Assembly (NCBI RefSeq): GCF_006175985.1
Contig: NZ_SRSH01000016.1
Coordinates: forward strand, 78,319 to 142,318
DNA length: 64,000 bases
Direction of reading: 5' to 3'
Origin: Methylotetracoccus oryzae
Lineage (GTDB): Bacteria > Pseudomonadota > Gammaproteobacteria > Methylococcales > Methylococcaceae
Both the position numbers and the translations under genes were made by a program. This document shows, piece after piece, positions 17,644 to 27,587 of the stretch (position 1 is the stretch's first letter; every line of letters starts with the position of its first letter). The notes beneath the pieces are model-generated. The model was not told the origin of the DNA. It did not search any database and was given only the letters and a program-made list of their open reading frames with translations.

Positions 17644-19965
17644 ATGGTATCCAGTCCGGCATACGCTTCGCCCGAAGACTACGCGATCGACACCGGCCTC
17701 TATGACTGGTCGGCGCGGGTGTTTCGTGTCATCCGAAAATTCCTGCGTGTCGACATCCAACTGCGCGGTGAAGACCGGCTTGGGCCAGGTGACATTTTTG
17801 TTTTCAACCATTTCTCGCGCTTCGAAACCTTCATCCCGCAGTATCTGATCTACGAGGCGACCGGCGCATTGAGTTGTGCCGTTGCCGCTCCGCAATTCTT
17901 CCGGGACGACGATCTGCTGTGCCGTTACCTGAGCCGGGTCGGCGTCGTGCCTACCGATCATCCGCGCCTGTTTCCGCTACTCGCCACGCAGGTGTTGAGG
18001 GGCCGCAAGGTCGTGATCTTTCCGGAGGGCGGCATGGTCAAGGACCGCCGGGTCGTGGACAGCCGTGGCCACTACCGCATCTATTCGCAGTCGACCGGAC
18101 GCTACCGCAAACAGCACACCGGGCCGGCCGTTCTGGCCCAGGGTATCGAGGCGTTCAAGGCGGCGATCCGCAGTGCCTACGCGCGGCGGCAGCATGAATT
18201 GCTGGCCCGGTGGAGCGAAGACCTGAAGCTCGACGGCATCGGATCCTTGCTGGCGGTCGCGATGAAGCCGACCTCGATCGTGCCCGGGAGCATCACGTTC
18301 TATCCGATCCGCTCGTCCGACAACTGGCTGCGGCAGTTGGTCGAGTTGTTCTCGCAGGGTCTGAGTCTGCGGCAGGTCGAGGAGCTGACGATCGAGGGCA
18401 ACATCCTGCTGCGGGACACCGACATGGACTTGCGTCTCGCGCCGCCGATCGTCGTCGATGACGCCGCGTTCCGCCGACCTGCCTGGCTGGCCGACGTGCC
18501 GCGTCAGCCACCCGCCAGCCTCGACGAAGTGTTCGACGGTTTCGAGGCGCCGAGGGGGCTGGTGGCGCGCCTGGTGACACGCCGCTTCAAGGAGTATGCG
18601 TCCGTCATCCGCGACCGATACATGGCGGACATCTACCGCTCCACGACGATCAATCTGAGTCACCTGGCGTCGGCACTGATCATGCAGGCGGTCCGCTCGG
18701 GACAGACGTCAGTCGAGCGGGGCTGTTTCCTGAAGACCCTGTATGTCGCGATCAAGAACCTGCAGGCCTGCCCCCACATCAATCTGCATCGCAGCCTGCT
18801 GAATCCGGAAGACTACGAAGGGCTGCTGCAAGGCCGGGGGGATCGTTTCGAAGGTTTCCTTGCCATGGCCACGACAGCAGGGCTCTTGGCTATGGAGGGC
18901 GAGACCCTGCGGTTCTTGCCCAAGGTCGCCGCCGAGCAGGATCGCGACGCGATCCGAATGGAGAATCTGATCGCCGTGTACGCCAACGAGGTGGCCCCGT
19001 TGCCGGAAGTCGGTGCCATGCTGGCGGAGATCCGGGAGCAGTGTGATCGGCTCTCGGATCAGGCGCTTGCACGGTGGTGTTTCGATGACGAATGCCGTGC
19101 GCTGCAATGGAGCCGGGACCATCGCCCGCAGCCCCGCGATGCCGCGGTGGACGCCGAGGAGACCGCCACTGCCGATGCCACCCCGTTTCTCCGCTTCCCG
19201 GAGCGGCCCGGCGATCTCGGAGTCCTGCTGATTCACGGTTTGCTCGCCAGCCCCGCGGAACTCGCCGCTTATGGTGACTACTTGCTGGGGCGCGGCTACA
19301 CGGTTCTGGGCGTTCGCCTGAAGGGACACGGGACCTCGCCGCGGGACCTCCAGCAGCGCTCCTGGCAAGACTGGTATGCCTCGGTCGAGCGCAATCTGCG
19401 TATCTTGAACGCCTTCTGCAGCCGTATTGTCGTGGTTGGGTTCTCGACGGGCGGTGCGCTTGGGCTCCTGCTCGCTGCGCAGTATCCGCAGACGATCAGT
19501 GCCGCGGTCGCCGTGGCGGTACCGGTCAAGTTCAGAAACCCGGTGCTGATGCTCGTGCCGCTGGTGGCAGCCGGCAACGAACTGCTCAGCTGGGGCTCGG
19601 GTTCGGGCGGGCTGAAGCCATCTGTGGTCAATCCGTCGGAGCATCCCCACATCAATTATCGCCGTGTCCCGATCAGGGCCCTGGCCGAGCTGAGGCGACT
19701 CATCGCCGAGTTGGAGCGCACCGCGGCGGCTATCGCCCAGTCGGTGCTGCTGCTCCACGGCGACGCCGATCCGGTCGTGTTGCCCGACAGTGTGGAGCCG
19801 TTGCTGGACTGGCTCGGTAGTTCGGATAAACAGGCTGCCTTCGTGCCCGCGGTCCGCCACGGGATACTCATGGAGAACATCGGTGGCGCCTGGCGGATCA
19901 TCGACGCGTTTCTCGAGGCGCGGGGACTCGTGCCCCCGACACCGCATTGCATGACTGAGCGCTGA
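17644..19965 (+). CDS. Acyltransferase / alpha-beta hydrolase fusion protein
   Basis: This 773-residue protein fuses two lipid-enzyme domains. The N-terminal PlsC/LPLAT domain (about 30-300) has FVFNHFSRFETFIPQYL in place of block I and FPEGGMVKDRR as block III; the usual HX4D is HX4E here. A middle region (about 300-500) is helical and unassigned. The C-terminal hydrolase (about 515-760) has LIHGLLASPAELAAYGDYLL, the nucleophile motif GFSTGG, the acid in LLLHGDADPVV and the His in VRHGILMEN, so its catalytic triad is complete. Both termini suggest phospholipid or neutral-lipid remodelling at the inner membrane. It is convergent with the beta-oxidation operon. Confidence 0.88.
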   Translation: MVSSPAYASPEDYAIDTGLYDWSARVFRVIRKFLRVDIQLRGEDRLGPGDIFVFNHFSRFETFIPQYLIYEATGALSCAVAAPQFFRDDDLLCRYLSRVGVVPTDHPRLFPLLATQVLRGRKVVIFPEGGMVKDRRVVDSRGHYRIYSQSTGRYRKQHTGPAVLAQGIEAFKAAIRSAYARRQHELLARWSEDLKLDGIGSLLAVAMKPTSIVPGSITFYPIRSSDNWLRQLVELFSQGLSLRQVEELTIEGNILLRDTDMDLRLAPPIVVDDAAFRRPAWLADVPRQPPASLDEVFDGFEAPRGLVARLVTRRFKEYASVIRDRYMADIYRSTTINLSHLASALIMQAVRSGQTSVERGCFLKTLYVAIKNLQACPHINLHRSLLNPEDYEGLLQGRGDRFEGFLAMATTAGLLAMEGETLRFLPKVAAEQDRDAIRMENLIAVYANEVAPLPEVGAMLAEIREQCDRLSDQALARWCFDDECRALQWSRDHRPQPRDAAVDAEETATADATPFLRFPERPGDLGVLLIHGLLASPAELAAYGDYLLGRGYTVLGVRLKGHGTSPRDLQQRSWQDWYASVERNLRILNAFCSRIVVVGFSTGGALGLLLAAQYPQTISAAVAVAVPVKFRNPVLMLVPLVAAGNELLSWGSGSGGLKPSVVNPSEHPHINYRRVPIRALAELRRLIAELERTAAAIAQSVLLLHGDADPVVLPDSVEPLLDWLGSSDKQAAFVPAVRHGILMENIGGAWRIIDAFLEARGLVPPTPHCMTER

Positions 19966-20000
19966 TCGGCCCGTCGGCCTTTGTGTGGTCTGGTTAAGAC

Positions 20001-21881
20001 TTACACGGAAGCGGGGCCGGAGCGCTGATGTCCCCGGCGGTCACGCCGGGCCCGCGAGTCGACGAAGTCGGATGAAGGCTTGGCTTGACTGTCGTCGGGT
20101 AATGCGTAGAGCTGGTCAATCAGCGTTTGGTAACGCGCCAGTATTTTTCCCCGCCGCGCTTTCATCGTGTGGGTTAGCAAGTCGCTTTCCACCGTCCACG
20201 GCTCAGTGAGCCAGATGACCTTGCGGACCTGAGCGTACTCCGGGAATCCAGCCAGTCGTCGTGCCAGCCTCGACATCAAGTGGTCCTGCCTCGTCGCGTC
20301 CGCCGATCCTGCGGTGGCCGCCGGATCGGCCCGCGCAGCGGATGGCGGCAATGCCGTCTTGGCGAGTACGACCAGCGCCGCCAGACAGGGCTGCCTGTCC
20401 CCGAGCACCAGCGCCTGCTCGAACAGGGGATCGGCCGTGATCGCCTGTTCCAGTTGTGCCGCATGCACCTTCTCGCCGGTCGACAGCACGATGATGTCCT
20501 TGATTCGGCCCACGATATGTATGCGCCCCTCGACGAGCCGGGCCAGATCGCCGGTATGCAGCCAGCCGTCCTGATCGACGGCGCGAACGCTCGCGTCCGG
20601 CTCCTGCCAGTAGCCCTGCATCACGCCTGGGCCCCTCACCAGCAGCTCGCCGTCCGGGCACAGCCTGACCTCGGTACCCGGCAGCGGGCGCCCGACACTG
20701 TCCGGGTCGTTGTCGTGGAGCGCGTTGACGCTGACGACCGGTGAGGCTTCGGTCAGGCCGTAGCCCTGGATGATCGGGACGTCCAGGCCGATCAGCGTGC
20801 GAGCGGTGTCGGCCGCGAGCGGGGCACCGCCGCACACAACCAGCCGCAACCTGCCGCCGAAGGTCCGTCGGAGGCGGCGCGGGAGCAGTGCCCGCAGCAG
20901 CGGCCAGAGTATCGCGCCGGGGGGATACGCTCTCCGGCCCTGTCGGTGTTCGAAGCACGCGTAACCGATGCGGCTGGTCAGCGCCAACAGCCGGCGCCTG
21001 ACACGGCCGCCGGACCGCAGGGCATCGACCATGCGTTCCAGCACGCGCGGCACGGTCACGACGATCGTCGGGGACAGCGCCTCCATATCCTCTCGGAGTC
21101 GGGCGGGGCCACGGCCAAAGGCTACGCAGGCACCGGCCATCAGCGGCAGGTAATAGCCGGCGGTTCGTTCCAGCGTGTGGAACAGCGGCAACAGCGATAG
21201 AAACAGATCATCAGGGAAAACCGCTTCGCGCACCAACCCGGCCGCGGCATTCGACAGCAGGTTCCAGTGGCTCAGCATGACCCCTTTGGGCAATCCGGTA
21301 GTCCCCGATGTGAACACGATCGTCGCGAGATCGCTCGTGCCACCGTCCGTGATCAGCGGGGGGCAGTGATCCGGCAGTCGCTCGGCGAGCGTCTTGACCG
21401 GCAGCGTCTCCGCCGGTGGCGTGCCCACGCATAGCACGGGCGGCAACTGACGCCGCAGTTCCGACAGTTGCATCCATTGCACGGCATTGACCAGCAGCAA
21501 CCGCCCACCCACACGCTCCACGGCCCAACGGACGAAGTCCCGCGAACTCTTCGGGGGCAGCGGCACCGTGACGAGGCCGATGCCCAGTGCGGCCTGATCG
21601 AACAACACCCATTCCAACCCGTTTGGCAGCAGCGTGACGATACGGTCGCCGGCCCGCAAGCCTTCCGCCTTCAGCACGGCCTGGCGTCGCGCAGCCTCCC
21701 GGGCCACGCTGTGCCAGTCGATGGCGCGCCACAGGCCGGCGTCATCGTCGAACCACCGGTAGGCGATCGCATCGGGCGTGCGGGCTGCGCGTTCCCGCAG
21801 CAGTCCCGTCAGCGTGGCGGCGGTTTGGGCCGGAATCGCGTCGGTAACCACCGCGACACGGGCGTCGAGGGGTGCGGTCAT
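20001..21881 (-). CDS. AMP-forming long-chain acyl-CoA ligase (FadD-like)
   Basis: This 626-residue enzyme would activate fatty acids to acyl-CoA using ATP. The AMP-binding signature is clear: TIVFTSGTTGLPKGVMLSH near residue 190, GYGLTEASPVVSV near 370, GWLHTGDLARL near 435 and VGRIKDIIVLSTGEKV near 450. The sequence is closer to the long-chain ACSL/FadD15-type group than to E. coli FadD. It is the last gene of a four-gene operon and overlaps the preceding gene by four bases. The product would feed the upstream beta-oxidation enzymes. Confidence 0.9.
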   Translation of the reverse strand: MTAPLDARVAVVTDAIPAQTAATLTGLLRERAARTPDAIAYRWFDDDAGLWRAIDWHSVAREAARRQAVLKAEGLRAGDRIVTLLPNGLEWVLFDQAALGIGLVTVPLPPKSSRDFVRWAVERVGGRLLLVNAVQWMQLSELRRQLPPVLCVGTPPAETLPVKTLAERLPDHCPPLITDGGTSDLATIVFTSGTTGLPKGVMLSHWNLLSNAAAGLVREAVFPDDLFLSLLPLFHTLERTAGYYLPLMAGACVAFGRGPARLREDMEALSPTIVVTVPRVLERMVDALRSGGRVRRRLLALTSRIGYACFEHRQGRRAYPPGAILWPLLRALLPRRLRRTFGGRLRLVVCGGAPLAADTARTLIGLDVPIIQGYGLTEASPVVSVNALHDNDPDSVGRPLPGTEVRLCPDGELLVRGPGVMQGYWQEPDASVRAVDQDGWLHTGDLARLVEGRIHIVGRIKDIIVLSTGEKVHAAQLEQAITADPLFEQALVLGDRQPCLAALVVLAKTALPPSAARADPAATAGSADATRQDHLMSRLARRLAGFPEYAQVRKVIWLTEPWTVESDLLTHTMKARRGKILARYQTLIDQLYALPDDSQAKPSSDFVDSRARRDRRGHQRSGPASV

Positions 21882-23884
21882 GCTGCGACCGCTCGCGACC
21901 GTGCGAGCGCCGGGTGCGGTGCGAAGCGTTCCCCATGCACGGCGGCCAGCCGTTCCAGGGTTTGCCGCACGTCGTACTCGCCGCGTTCCCGCAGGTATTG
22001 CATCGGTCCCCCCCGATGCGGAATCACGCCGGCGCCGAAGACCATGCCCGCGTCGATATCGTCGGCGTCGCCGACCAGCCCTTCGCTCAGCACCGCGACG
22101 GCCTCGTTGAGCATCGGCAGCACGAGGCGGTCGGTCAGGTCGGCCGGCGGCGATTCGGGACGGGAGTCGCTACGCACGGGCCGGCCGCCGCGGTACCGGT
22201 AGAAGCCCTCGCCGCTCTTGAGACCTTTCTTGCCGGCCTCGACCAGCGCCTGCAGTCGGGCAGGGACGCGCGCCGGAAACAGCTCCCGGATCACATCCAG
22301 GCATACGTCCAGACCGACGAGGTCGCCCAGCGCCAGCGGCCCCATCGGCATGCCGAAAGCGGTGGCCGCATGGTCGATCAGCGTCGCTGGAATGCCTTCC
22401 GACTCGAGTAGCACGGCCTCCATCAGATACGGCAGCAGGCAGCGGTTCACGACGAAGCCGGGGCTGCTCCTGACCGGCAGGGGTAGACGGTCGATGGCCA
22501 GCACGAAGGCGAGCGCGCGCCGGTGGACGTCCTCGCGGGTCTGTTCGCCCGAGACCACCTCGATCAGCCGCACACGGCTGACCGGGTTGAAGAAATGCAT
22601 GCCGACGAGCCGCGAGGGATCCCGCAGCGCCGACCCGATCATCGCCAGCGGGAGCGCCGAGGTGTTGCTGGCGAGCACTGCGTCGGCTTTGAGCCGGCTT
22701 TCGACGGCCGCAAACAGGCTGCGTTTCGCTTCAGCATTCTCGACGATCGCCTCGATGACCAGATCGGCGTGGCCGAGTCCGGCCTGGGCCGCATCGGGAA
22801 TCAGCCGGTCCCAGGCGGCGGTGCGCTCGACTTCCGTCCGCAGCTTTGCCGTGAAGAGTTCGCCGGCCTCGCGGACGGCGCGTCCCAGCGCGGCCGGATT
22901 CTGGTCCGACAAGCTGACCGTGTAGCCGCGGAGCGCCGTCCACGCGGCGATGGCAGCGCCCATCGTGCCGGCGCCGATCACGTGCACGTGATGCACCCCG
23001 GAAGCACTGCCCTTCGCATAGGCCTTGAGGCGGGCTTCCAGCGTAAACAGCCGCATCAGATTCCGCGCTGTCGGCGTGAACAGCAGGTCGGCCATCGAGT
23101 GCGCTTCGGCCGCCAGCGCCGCGATCAAGTCCGCCGGTTCGTGCGCCCAGACATCGATCAGCGCCGCCGGCGCTGGATAGTGCGCCGGATTGGCCCGCGC
23201 CGCCGTCTGCCGCTTGATGTATCCGGCCGCGATACCGCGTAGTGGACGCGGCAGGTCGAGCCACGGTTTTCGGTGCGGCCGCGGAGGCCGCAGTGCCAGG
23301 TCGAGCGCAGCCCGCCGCCACGCGCGTTCCGGCGCGATGCGGTCGACCAGGCCGAGGCGCAACGCCTCGCGAGCACCGACCAGCCGGCCCGCCAGCATCA
23401 GACGCAGTGCCGGCAAGCTGCCGATGAGGCGCGGCAGACGCACGCTGCCCCCGAGACCGGGATGAATGCCGAGGCGCACTTCCGGCAGTCCTAGGCGCGT
23501 CCCGGTATCGTCCCGGCCGATTCGGTAGCGACAGGCCAGCGCAAGCTCCAGACCGCCACCCAGGCAGTAGCCGTGGATCATCGCCACCGTCGGGCAACCC
23601 AGTCCTTCGAGCCGGGCCAGAATCGCGTCGGCGCGCGCGATCAGTTCCCGCGCCGCTTCCGGGCTCTGCAGGGCGGCGAGTTCGCGTATGTCGGCCCCCG
23701 CGACGAATCCGTTAGGCTTGTCCGACAGCAGGATCAGCGCGGTCGGCGGCGCGTCGCGCAGTGCCGTGAGGATTCCATCGAACTCGGCTAGCACCGGCTG
23801 CGACAGCACGTTCGTGCCGGAGCCGGCCTGATTCAGATGCAGCCACGCCACGTTGTGTGTATCGCGTTCGATCTGCCAGTTCAT
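21878..23884 (-). CDS. Bifunctional enoyl-CoA hydratase / 3-hydroxyacyl-CoA dehydrogenase
   Basis: From the ATG at 23884 the protein has 668 residues; the frame stays open upstream but only as antisense to the thiolase. The N-terminal crotonase domain (about 1-280) has NGFVAGADIREL and GYCLGGGLELALACRYR. The C-terminal dehydrogenase begins with the NAD-binding motif VIGAGTMGAAIAAW near residue 300, followed by SNTSALPLAMIGSAL and a GFVVNRCLLPYL helix. This is the FadB/FadJ domain order, and it catalyses the second and third steps of beta-oxidation. A GGAGGTG site precedes the start. It overlaps both neighbours by four bases. Confidence 0.93.
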   Translation of the reverse strand: MNWQIERDTHNVAWLHLNQAGSGTNVLSQPVLAEFDGILTALRDAPPTALILLSDKPNGFVAGADIRELAALQSPEAARELIARADAILARLEGLGCPTVAMIHGYCLGGGLELALACRYRIGRDDTGTRLGLPEVRLGIHPGLGGSVRLPRLIGSLPALRLMLAGRLVGAREALRLGLVDRIAPERAWRRAALDLALRPPRPHRKPWLDLPRPLRGIAAGYIKRQTAARANPAHYPAPAALIDVWAHEPADLIAALAAEAHSMADLLFTPTARNLMRLFTLEARLKAYAKGSASGVHHVHVIGAGTMGAAIAAWTALRGYTVSLSDQNPAALGRAVREAGELFTAKLRTEVERTAAWDRLIPDAAQAGLGHADLVIEAIVENAEAKRSLFAAVESRLKADAVLASNTSALPLAMIGSALRDPSRLVGMHFFNPVSRVRLIEVVSGEQTREDVHRRALAFVLAIDRLPLPVRSSPGFVVNRCLLPYLMEAVLLESEGIPATLIDHAATAFGMPMGPLALGDLVGLDVCLDVIRELFPARVPARLQALVEAGKKGLKSGEGFYRYRGGRPVRSDSRPESPPADLTDRLVLPMLNEAVAVLSEGLVGDADDIDAGMVFGAGVIPHRGGPMQYLRERGEYDVRQTLERLAAVHGERFAPHPALARSRAVAA

Positions 23885-25269
23885 GTTCCACCTCCGCGTG
23901 CCGTGCGGCGACGGACGGTTGTCCGGGGCATTCCCGCGGCTTTCGGGCTGTTCAAACTCGTCCGCTCGATCAGCATTGCTCCCCCCTGGCCCCCGCCGAT
24001 GCACAGCGCCGCGATGCCACGCCGGGCATCGTTGCGGCGCAGCACGTCGAGCAGATGCAGCACGATGCGTGCGCCACTCGCGCCGACCGGGTGGCCCAAC
24101 GCGATCGCGCCGCCGTCGACATTGAGCCGGTCGGCTGGGATTTCGCCGAATGGCGCGGGGAGGCCCAGCACGTCGCGGCAGTAGTCGGGATCGCGCCAGG
24201 CGGCCAGAACTGCCAGGATCTGGGCCGCGAAGGCTTCGTTGATTTCCCAGAAATCGATGTCCTGCGGCGTGAGCCCGTGCGCGGTCAGCAAGGGCGGTAC
24301 CGCATGGACCGGCCCCAGTCCCATCTCGGCCGGGGAGACACCGGCCCAACGGCAGTCGACGAGGCGGCCGAGGACCGGCAGTCCGTAGCGTTCGACGGCC
24401 GCGTTCGATGCCAGCAACAGCCACGCCGCGCCGTCGGTGACCTGCGCGCTGTTGCCGGCCGACACGAGACCGTAAGCCTCGAAAGCCGGCTTCAGCGCGG
24501 CCAGACGGGCCGCATCCGTGTCGCGGCGCAGTCCATCGTCCTGCGTGTAGGCGTTCCCTGCCGCGTCGTAGATCGTCTGCACCTCGACTAGGCGGTGTTC
24601 GTCCTGCGCGGCGGCCAGCCGCCGGTGACTCGCGAGTGCCAGCGCGTCCATCGCCTCGCGGGTGATGCCGAAGCGGAAGGCCAGGTTCTCGGCCGTCTGG
24701 CCCATCGAAAGCCCCGTGACCGGGTCGGTCAGGCCGCGCGGCAGCGCGAACGTCGGCTGCAGCATGACCCATCGGAACTGCGGCAGCAGGCGTATGCGGC
24801 GCCAGCCCCGGGTCTGCCGCCAGCGTCCCAGCCAGGCCAGCAGATTGCGGCCTGCGGACACGGGGGCCTGACTCATCGCTTCGACACCACCGGCCAGCAC
24901 GAGGTCGGCCTGTCCGGACGCGATGCGCTGCCGCGCGGCGTCCAGTGCCTGCAGGCCGGACCCGCAGTTCCGGCCCACGGTCCATGCGGTGACGCTGTTG
25001 CCGCAGCCCAGGCGCAGGGATACGACGCGCGCGATGTTGGCTTCGGCCGGACTGGGCATCACACAGCCGAGGATCACTTCGTCGAGCGCTGCGGCCGGAA
25101 AGGATTGGCGCAGCAACAGCGGTTTCCCGGCCGCTACGGCCAGATCGGCGGCGGTGAAGGGGCCAGGGACGCCGCGGGCCTTGATGAAAGGCGTCCGGGC
25201 CCCGTCGATTGCGTATACCGGGGTGTCGTGCCCAGTCTGTCGTGGCGTTTCGATTCCAGCGGCCATCAC
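23881..25269 (-). CDS. Acetyl-CoA acyltransferase (thiolase)
   Basis: This 462-residue thiolase performs the last, thiolytic step of beta-oxidation. The acyl-accepting cysteine is in the TVGRNCGSGLQALDAA motif (Cys about 102). The second-half motifs INEAFAAQILAV, GGAIALGHPVGASGARI and CIGGGQGGAMLIE carry the conserved His and the second catalytic Cys. Its length and layout fit the FadI/FadA group, with FadI more likely given the longer chain. The start codon overlaps the stop of the acyl-CoA dehydrogenase gene, and its own stop overlaps the start of the hydratase gene. Confidence 0.93.
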   Translation of the reverse strand: MMAAGIETPRQTGHDTPVYAIDGARTPFIKARGVPGPFTAADLAVAAGKPLLLRQSFPAAALDEVILGCVMPSPAEANIARVVSLRLGCGNSVTAWTVGRNCGSGLQALDAARQRIASGQADLVLAGGVEAMSQAPVSAGRNLLAWLGRWRQTRGWRRIRLLPQFRWVMLQPTFALPRGLTDPVTGLSMGQTAENLAFRFGITREAMDALALASHRRLAAAQDEHRLVEVQTIYDAAGNAYTQDDGLRRDTDAARLAALKPAFEAYGLVSAGNSAQVTDGAAWLLLASNAAVERYGLPVLGRLVDCRWAGVSPAEMGLGPVHAVPPLLTAHGLTPQDIDFWEINEAFAAQILAVLAAWRDPDYCRDVLGLPAPFGEIPADRLNVDGGAIALGHPVGASGARIVLHLLDVLRRNDARRGIAALCIGGGQGGAMLIERTSLNSPKAAGMPRTTVRRRTARGGGT

Positions 25270-27524
25270 GCCTCCTGGCCGAGATCCGGCGGAAAGTCGT
25301 CGACGCGCTCGGCTTCACGGGCAGCCCGGGAAGCCTGTTCGATCAATACGGCGTCAGCGGGTGTCAGGATGGAACTCGCGACCGCCTGCGCCACATTGTC
25401 GGCGCGGTCCAGCCGCCCCTCGTGCACGGCTCGTTGCAGCCGTTGCTCAGCGTCCTGCACCGCCATGCTGGCGGCAAACGCGCGTTCCAGCACCGCTAAC
25501 GCGTCTCCCGCGCCGTTTGGCCGGTAGATGCCGCAAGTCAGTCGTTCGCGCAGCGGTCCGGGGTTCGTCAGCAGGCCGGCCAACTGCAGCGTCAGGCGAT
25601 CGGCGGGTTCGGCGCAGCGGCGTCCGAACGGGAGAATCAGCAGGCGCAGCAGCATGGCCGCGCCGCGGTGCGGCAGATTGGCGATCACGCCGTCCAGTGC
25701 CGCTTCAGTCTGCGCCAGACAGTGCCGGCAGCACCAGTCGACGAGCGGGCGCTCGGCTTCCGGTCGCCCGGCGTCCTCGAAGCGCTTCAGCACGCAGGCG
25801 GCCAGGAACAGGTGCGTGAACGCGTCGGCCAGGCGCCCGGACAGCATTTCACGCCGCTTCAGCGTGCCTTTCAGCGTCAGCAGGGCGACTTCCGAGGCCA
25901 GCGCGAAGCCGGCGCTGAGCCGGTTGATCGAGCGGTAGTGCGCCCGCGCCGGCCCGGGCGGCATCCATCCGAACCGGCCCGCACCGAGCACGCGTCCGAG
26001 GGTCCCGAGCACGTAGCGCAGATGCGCGCCGAGCGCGGCAGCAAAGGCTGTCTCGCCGGCCTCTTCGCGGGTAGTCGCGGCGGCATCCATCTCCGCTAGC
26101 AGGTGAGGGTGGCAACGGACCGAGCCCTGGCCGAAGACGATGAGCCCACGGGTCAGGATGTTCGCGCCCTCGACCGTGATCGCGATCGGCACGGCTTCGT
26201 ACAAGCGGCCCAGCAGATTCCGGGGTCCCAGCATGATGCCCTTGCCGGCCAGTACATCCATCGCGTCGTTGACGACGACGCGCATCCGCTCGGTCAGATT
26301 CTGCTTCAGCATCGCCGATACGACGGCCGAATGTTCGCCCCGGCCATTCGCCGTGGCGGTGACATGCCGAGCGGCTTCAGCCAGCCAGACATTGCCGGCG
26401 ATGCGGCCCAGGCGTTCGGCGACGCCTTCGAAGCGGGCGATCGGGTGATGGAACTGGTGGCGCACGGCGGCGTAACTGCCGGCCGTCAACGCACAGAGCT
26501 TGCCGGCGCCCACGGCCAGCGCGGGCAGCGAGATCGCCCGTCCGCCGGCCAGCGTTTCCATCAACATCAACCAGCCGCGTCCGGCGTAGTCGGGGCCACC
26601 GATGATCTGCTCGACCGGGATGAACACATTCCGGCCGCGGGTGGGGCCATTCTGAAACACCTGGTCGAGCGGCAGATGTCGTCGTCCGATCTCGACGCCA
26701 GGAGTATCGGCCGGCACCAAGGCCAGCGTGATGCCCTCCGCATCGCCCAGCAACCGGTCGGGATCCCGAAGCTGAAAGGCGAGCCCCAACACGGTCGCGA
26801 CCGGTCCCAGCGTGATGTAGCGTTTGTCCCAGTTCAACAGGATGCCCAGCCGTCCGTCGCGCCGGCAGACGATGCCGGTGTCGGGGATCGCCGAGGCATC
26901 CGAGCCGGCAGTAGGGCCCGTCAGCGCGAAGCAGGGAATCTCCCGCCCGCTGGCCAGTCGCGGCAGCCAATGGCGCTGCTGCGCGTCGGTACCGTAGCGC
27001 AGCAGCAGCTTCGCCGGACCGATGGAGTTCGGTACCATCGCGGTGACGGCGGCCGACAGCGAGCGCGAGGCGATCTTGACCACGACCGCTGACTGGGCCA
27101 GTGGCGAGAATTCGCGTCCGCCGTAGGCCTTCGGGATCGCGAGCCCAAAGAACCCCTGTTCTTTCATCAGCCGCCAGACTGGCGGGGGCAGGTCATGGAG
27201 ATTCCGGGTAACGGCCCAGTCGTCGACGAGTCCGCACAAGGTCTCGACGGGCCCTTCGAGGAAGGCCTGTTCTTCCGCGGTCAGCGTTCCAGCGGGCTCT
27301 GCCAGCCACGCCCGCCAATCCGGACGGCCCTGAAACAGCAGGGCTTCCCAGCCGACGCTTCCGGCCTGCAGCGCCTCGCGCTCGGTTGCGGACAGGGACG
27401 GCATACCGCGACGCACCGTCGCCAGCCAGGGGCGCACGAAGATCCGGGACAGCAACGAGCCATGCGGTTTGGGGGCTACACGGGAGTTGACGCGCGGCCT
27501 GTGGATGGCGGCCATGGACTGCAC
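25266..27524 (-). CDS. fadE: FadE-type acyl-CoA dehydrogenase
   Basis: This 752-residue flavoprotein would carry out the first dehydrogenation of acyl-CoA. The family opening MPSLSATEREALQAGSVGWE is present near residue 40, the core acyl-CoA dehydrogenase domain covers about 90-480 (QGFFGLAIPKAYGGREFSPL, CFALTGPTAGSDASAIPDTG), and the FadE-specific C-terminal DUF1974-type region follows. It is somewhat shorter than E. coli FadE (814), because the N-terminal membrane segments are largely absent. It is the promoter-proximal gene of the operon, and the gap to the divergent GlpD-like gene is only 63 bases. Several upstream starts are possible within the first 20 residues. Confidence 0.92.
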   Translation of the reverse strand: MQSMAAIHRPRVNSRVAPKPHGSLLSRIFVRPWLATVRRGMPSLSATEREALQAGSVGWEALLFQGRPDWRAWLAEPAGTLTAEEQAFLEGPVETLCGLVDDWAVTRNLHDLPPPVWRLMKEQGFFGLAIPKAYGGREFSPLAQSAVVVKIASRSLSAAVTAMVPNSIGPAKLLLRYGTDAQQRHWLPRLASGREIPCFALTGPTAGSDASAIPDTGIVCRRDGRLGILLNWDKRYITLGPVATVLGLAFQLRDPDRLLGDAEGITLALVPADTPGVEIGRRHLPLDQVFQNGPTRGRNVFIPVEQIIGGPDYAGRGWLMLMETLAGGRAISLPALAVGAGKLCALTAGSYAAVRHQFHHPIARFEGVAERLGRIAGNVWLAEAARHVTATANGRGEHSAVVSAMLKQNLTERMRVVVNDAMDVLAGKGIMLGPRNLLGRLYEAVPIAITVEGANILTRGLIVFGQGSVRCHPHLLAEMDAAATTREEAGETAFAAALGAHLRYVLGTLGRVLGAGRFGWMPPGPARAHYRSINRLSAGFALASEVALLTLKGTLKRREMLSGRLADAFTHLFLAACVLKRFEDAGRPEAERPLVDWCCRHCLAQTEAALDGVIANLPHRGAAMLLRLLILPFGRRCAEPADRLTLQLAGLLTNPGPLRERLTCGIYRPNGAGDALAVLERAFAASMAVQDAEQRLQRAVHEGRLDRADNVAQAVASSILTPADAVLIEQASRAAREAERVDDFPPDLGQEA

Positions 27525-27553
27525 CTCGGGCGCAGTGATTGGATACTCACAGT

Positions 27554-27572
27554 AATTGGACTATTCCCAATT
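27554..27572. promoter_or_regulatory. Dyad between fadE and the divergent dehydrogenase gene
   Basis: AATTGG (27554-27559) and CCAATT (27567-27572) form a perfect inverted repeat with a seven-base spacer. It lies in the 63-base gap between two divergent start codons, where any operator would control both genes. It is a candidate regulator site; which protein binds is unknown. The dyad is AT-rich in a GC-rich setting, which also fits a promoter -10 region. Confidence 0.4.
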
Positions 27573-27587
27573 TGGTTTGTTCTGCTG

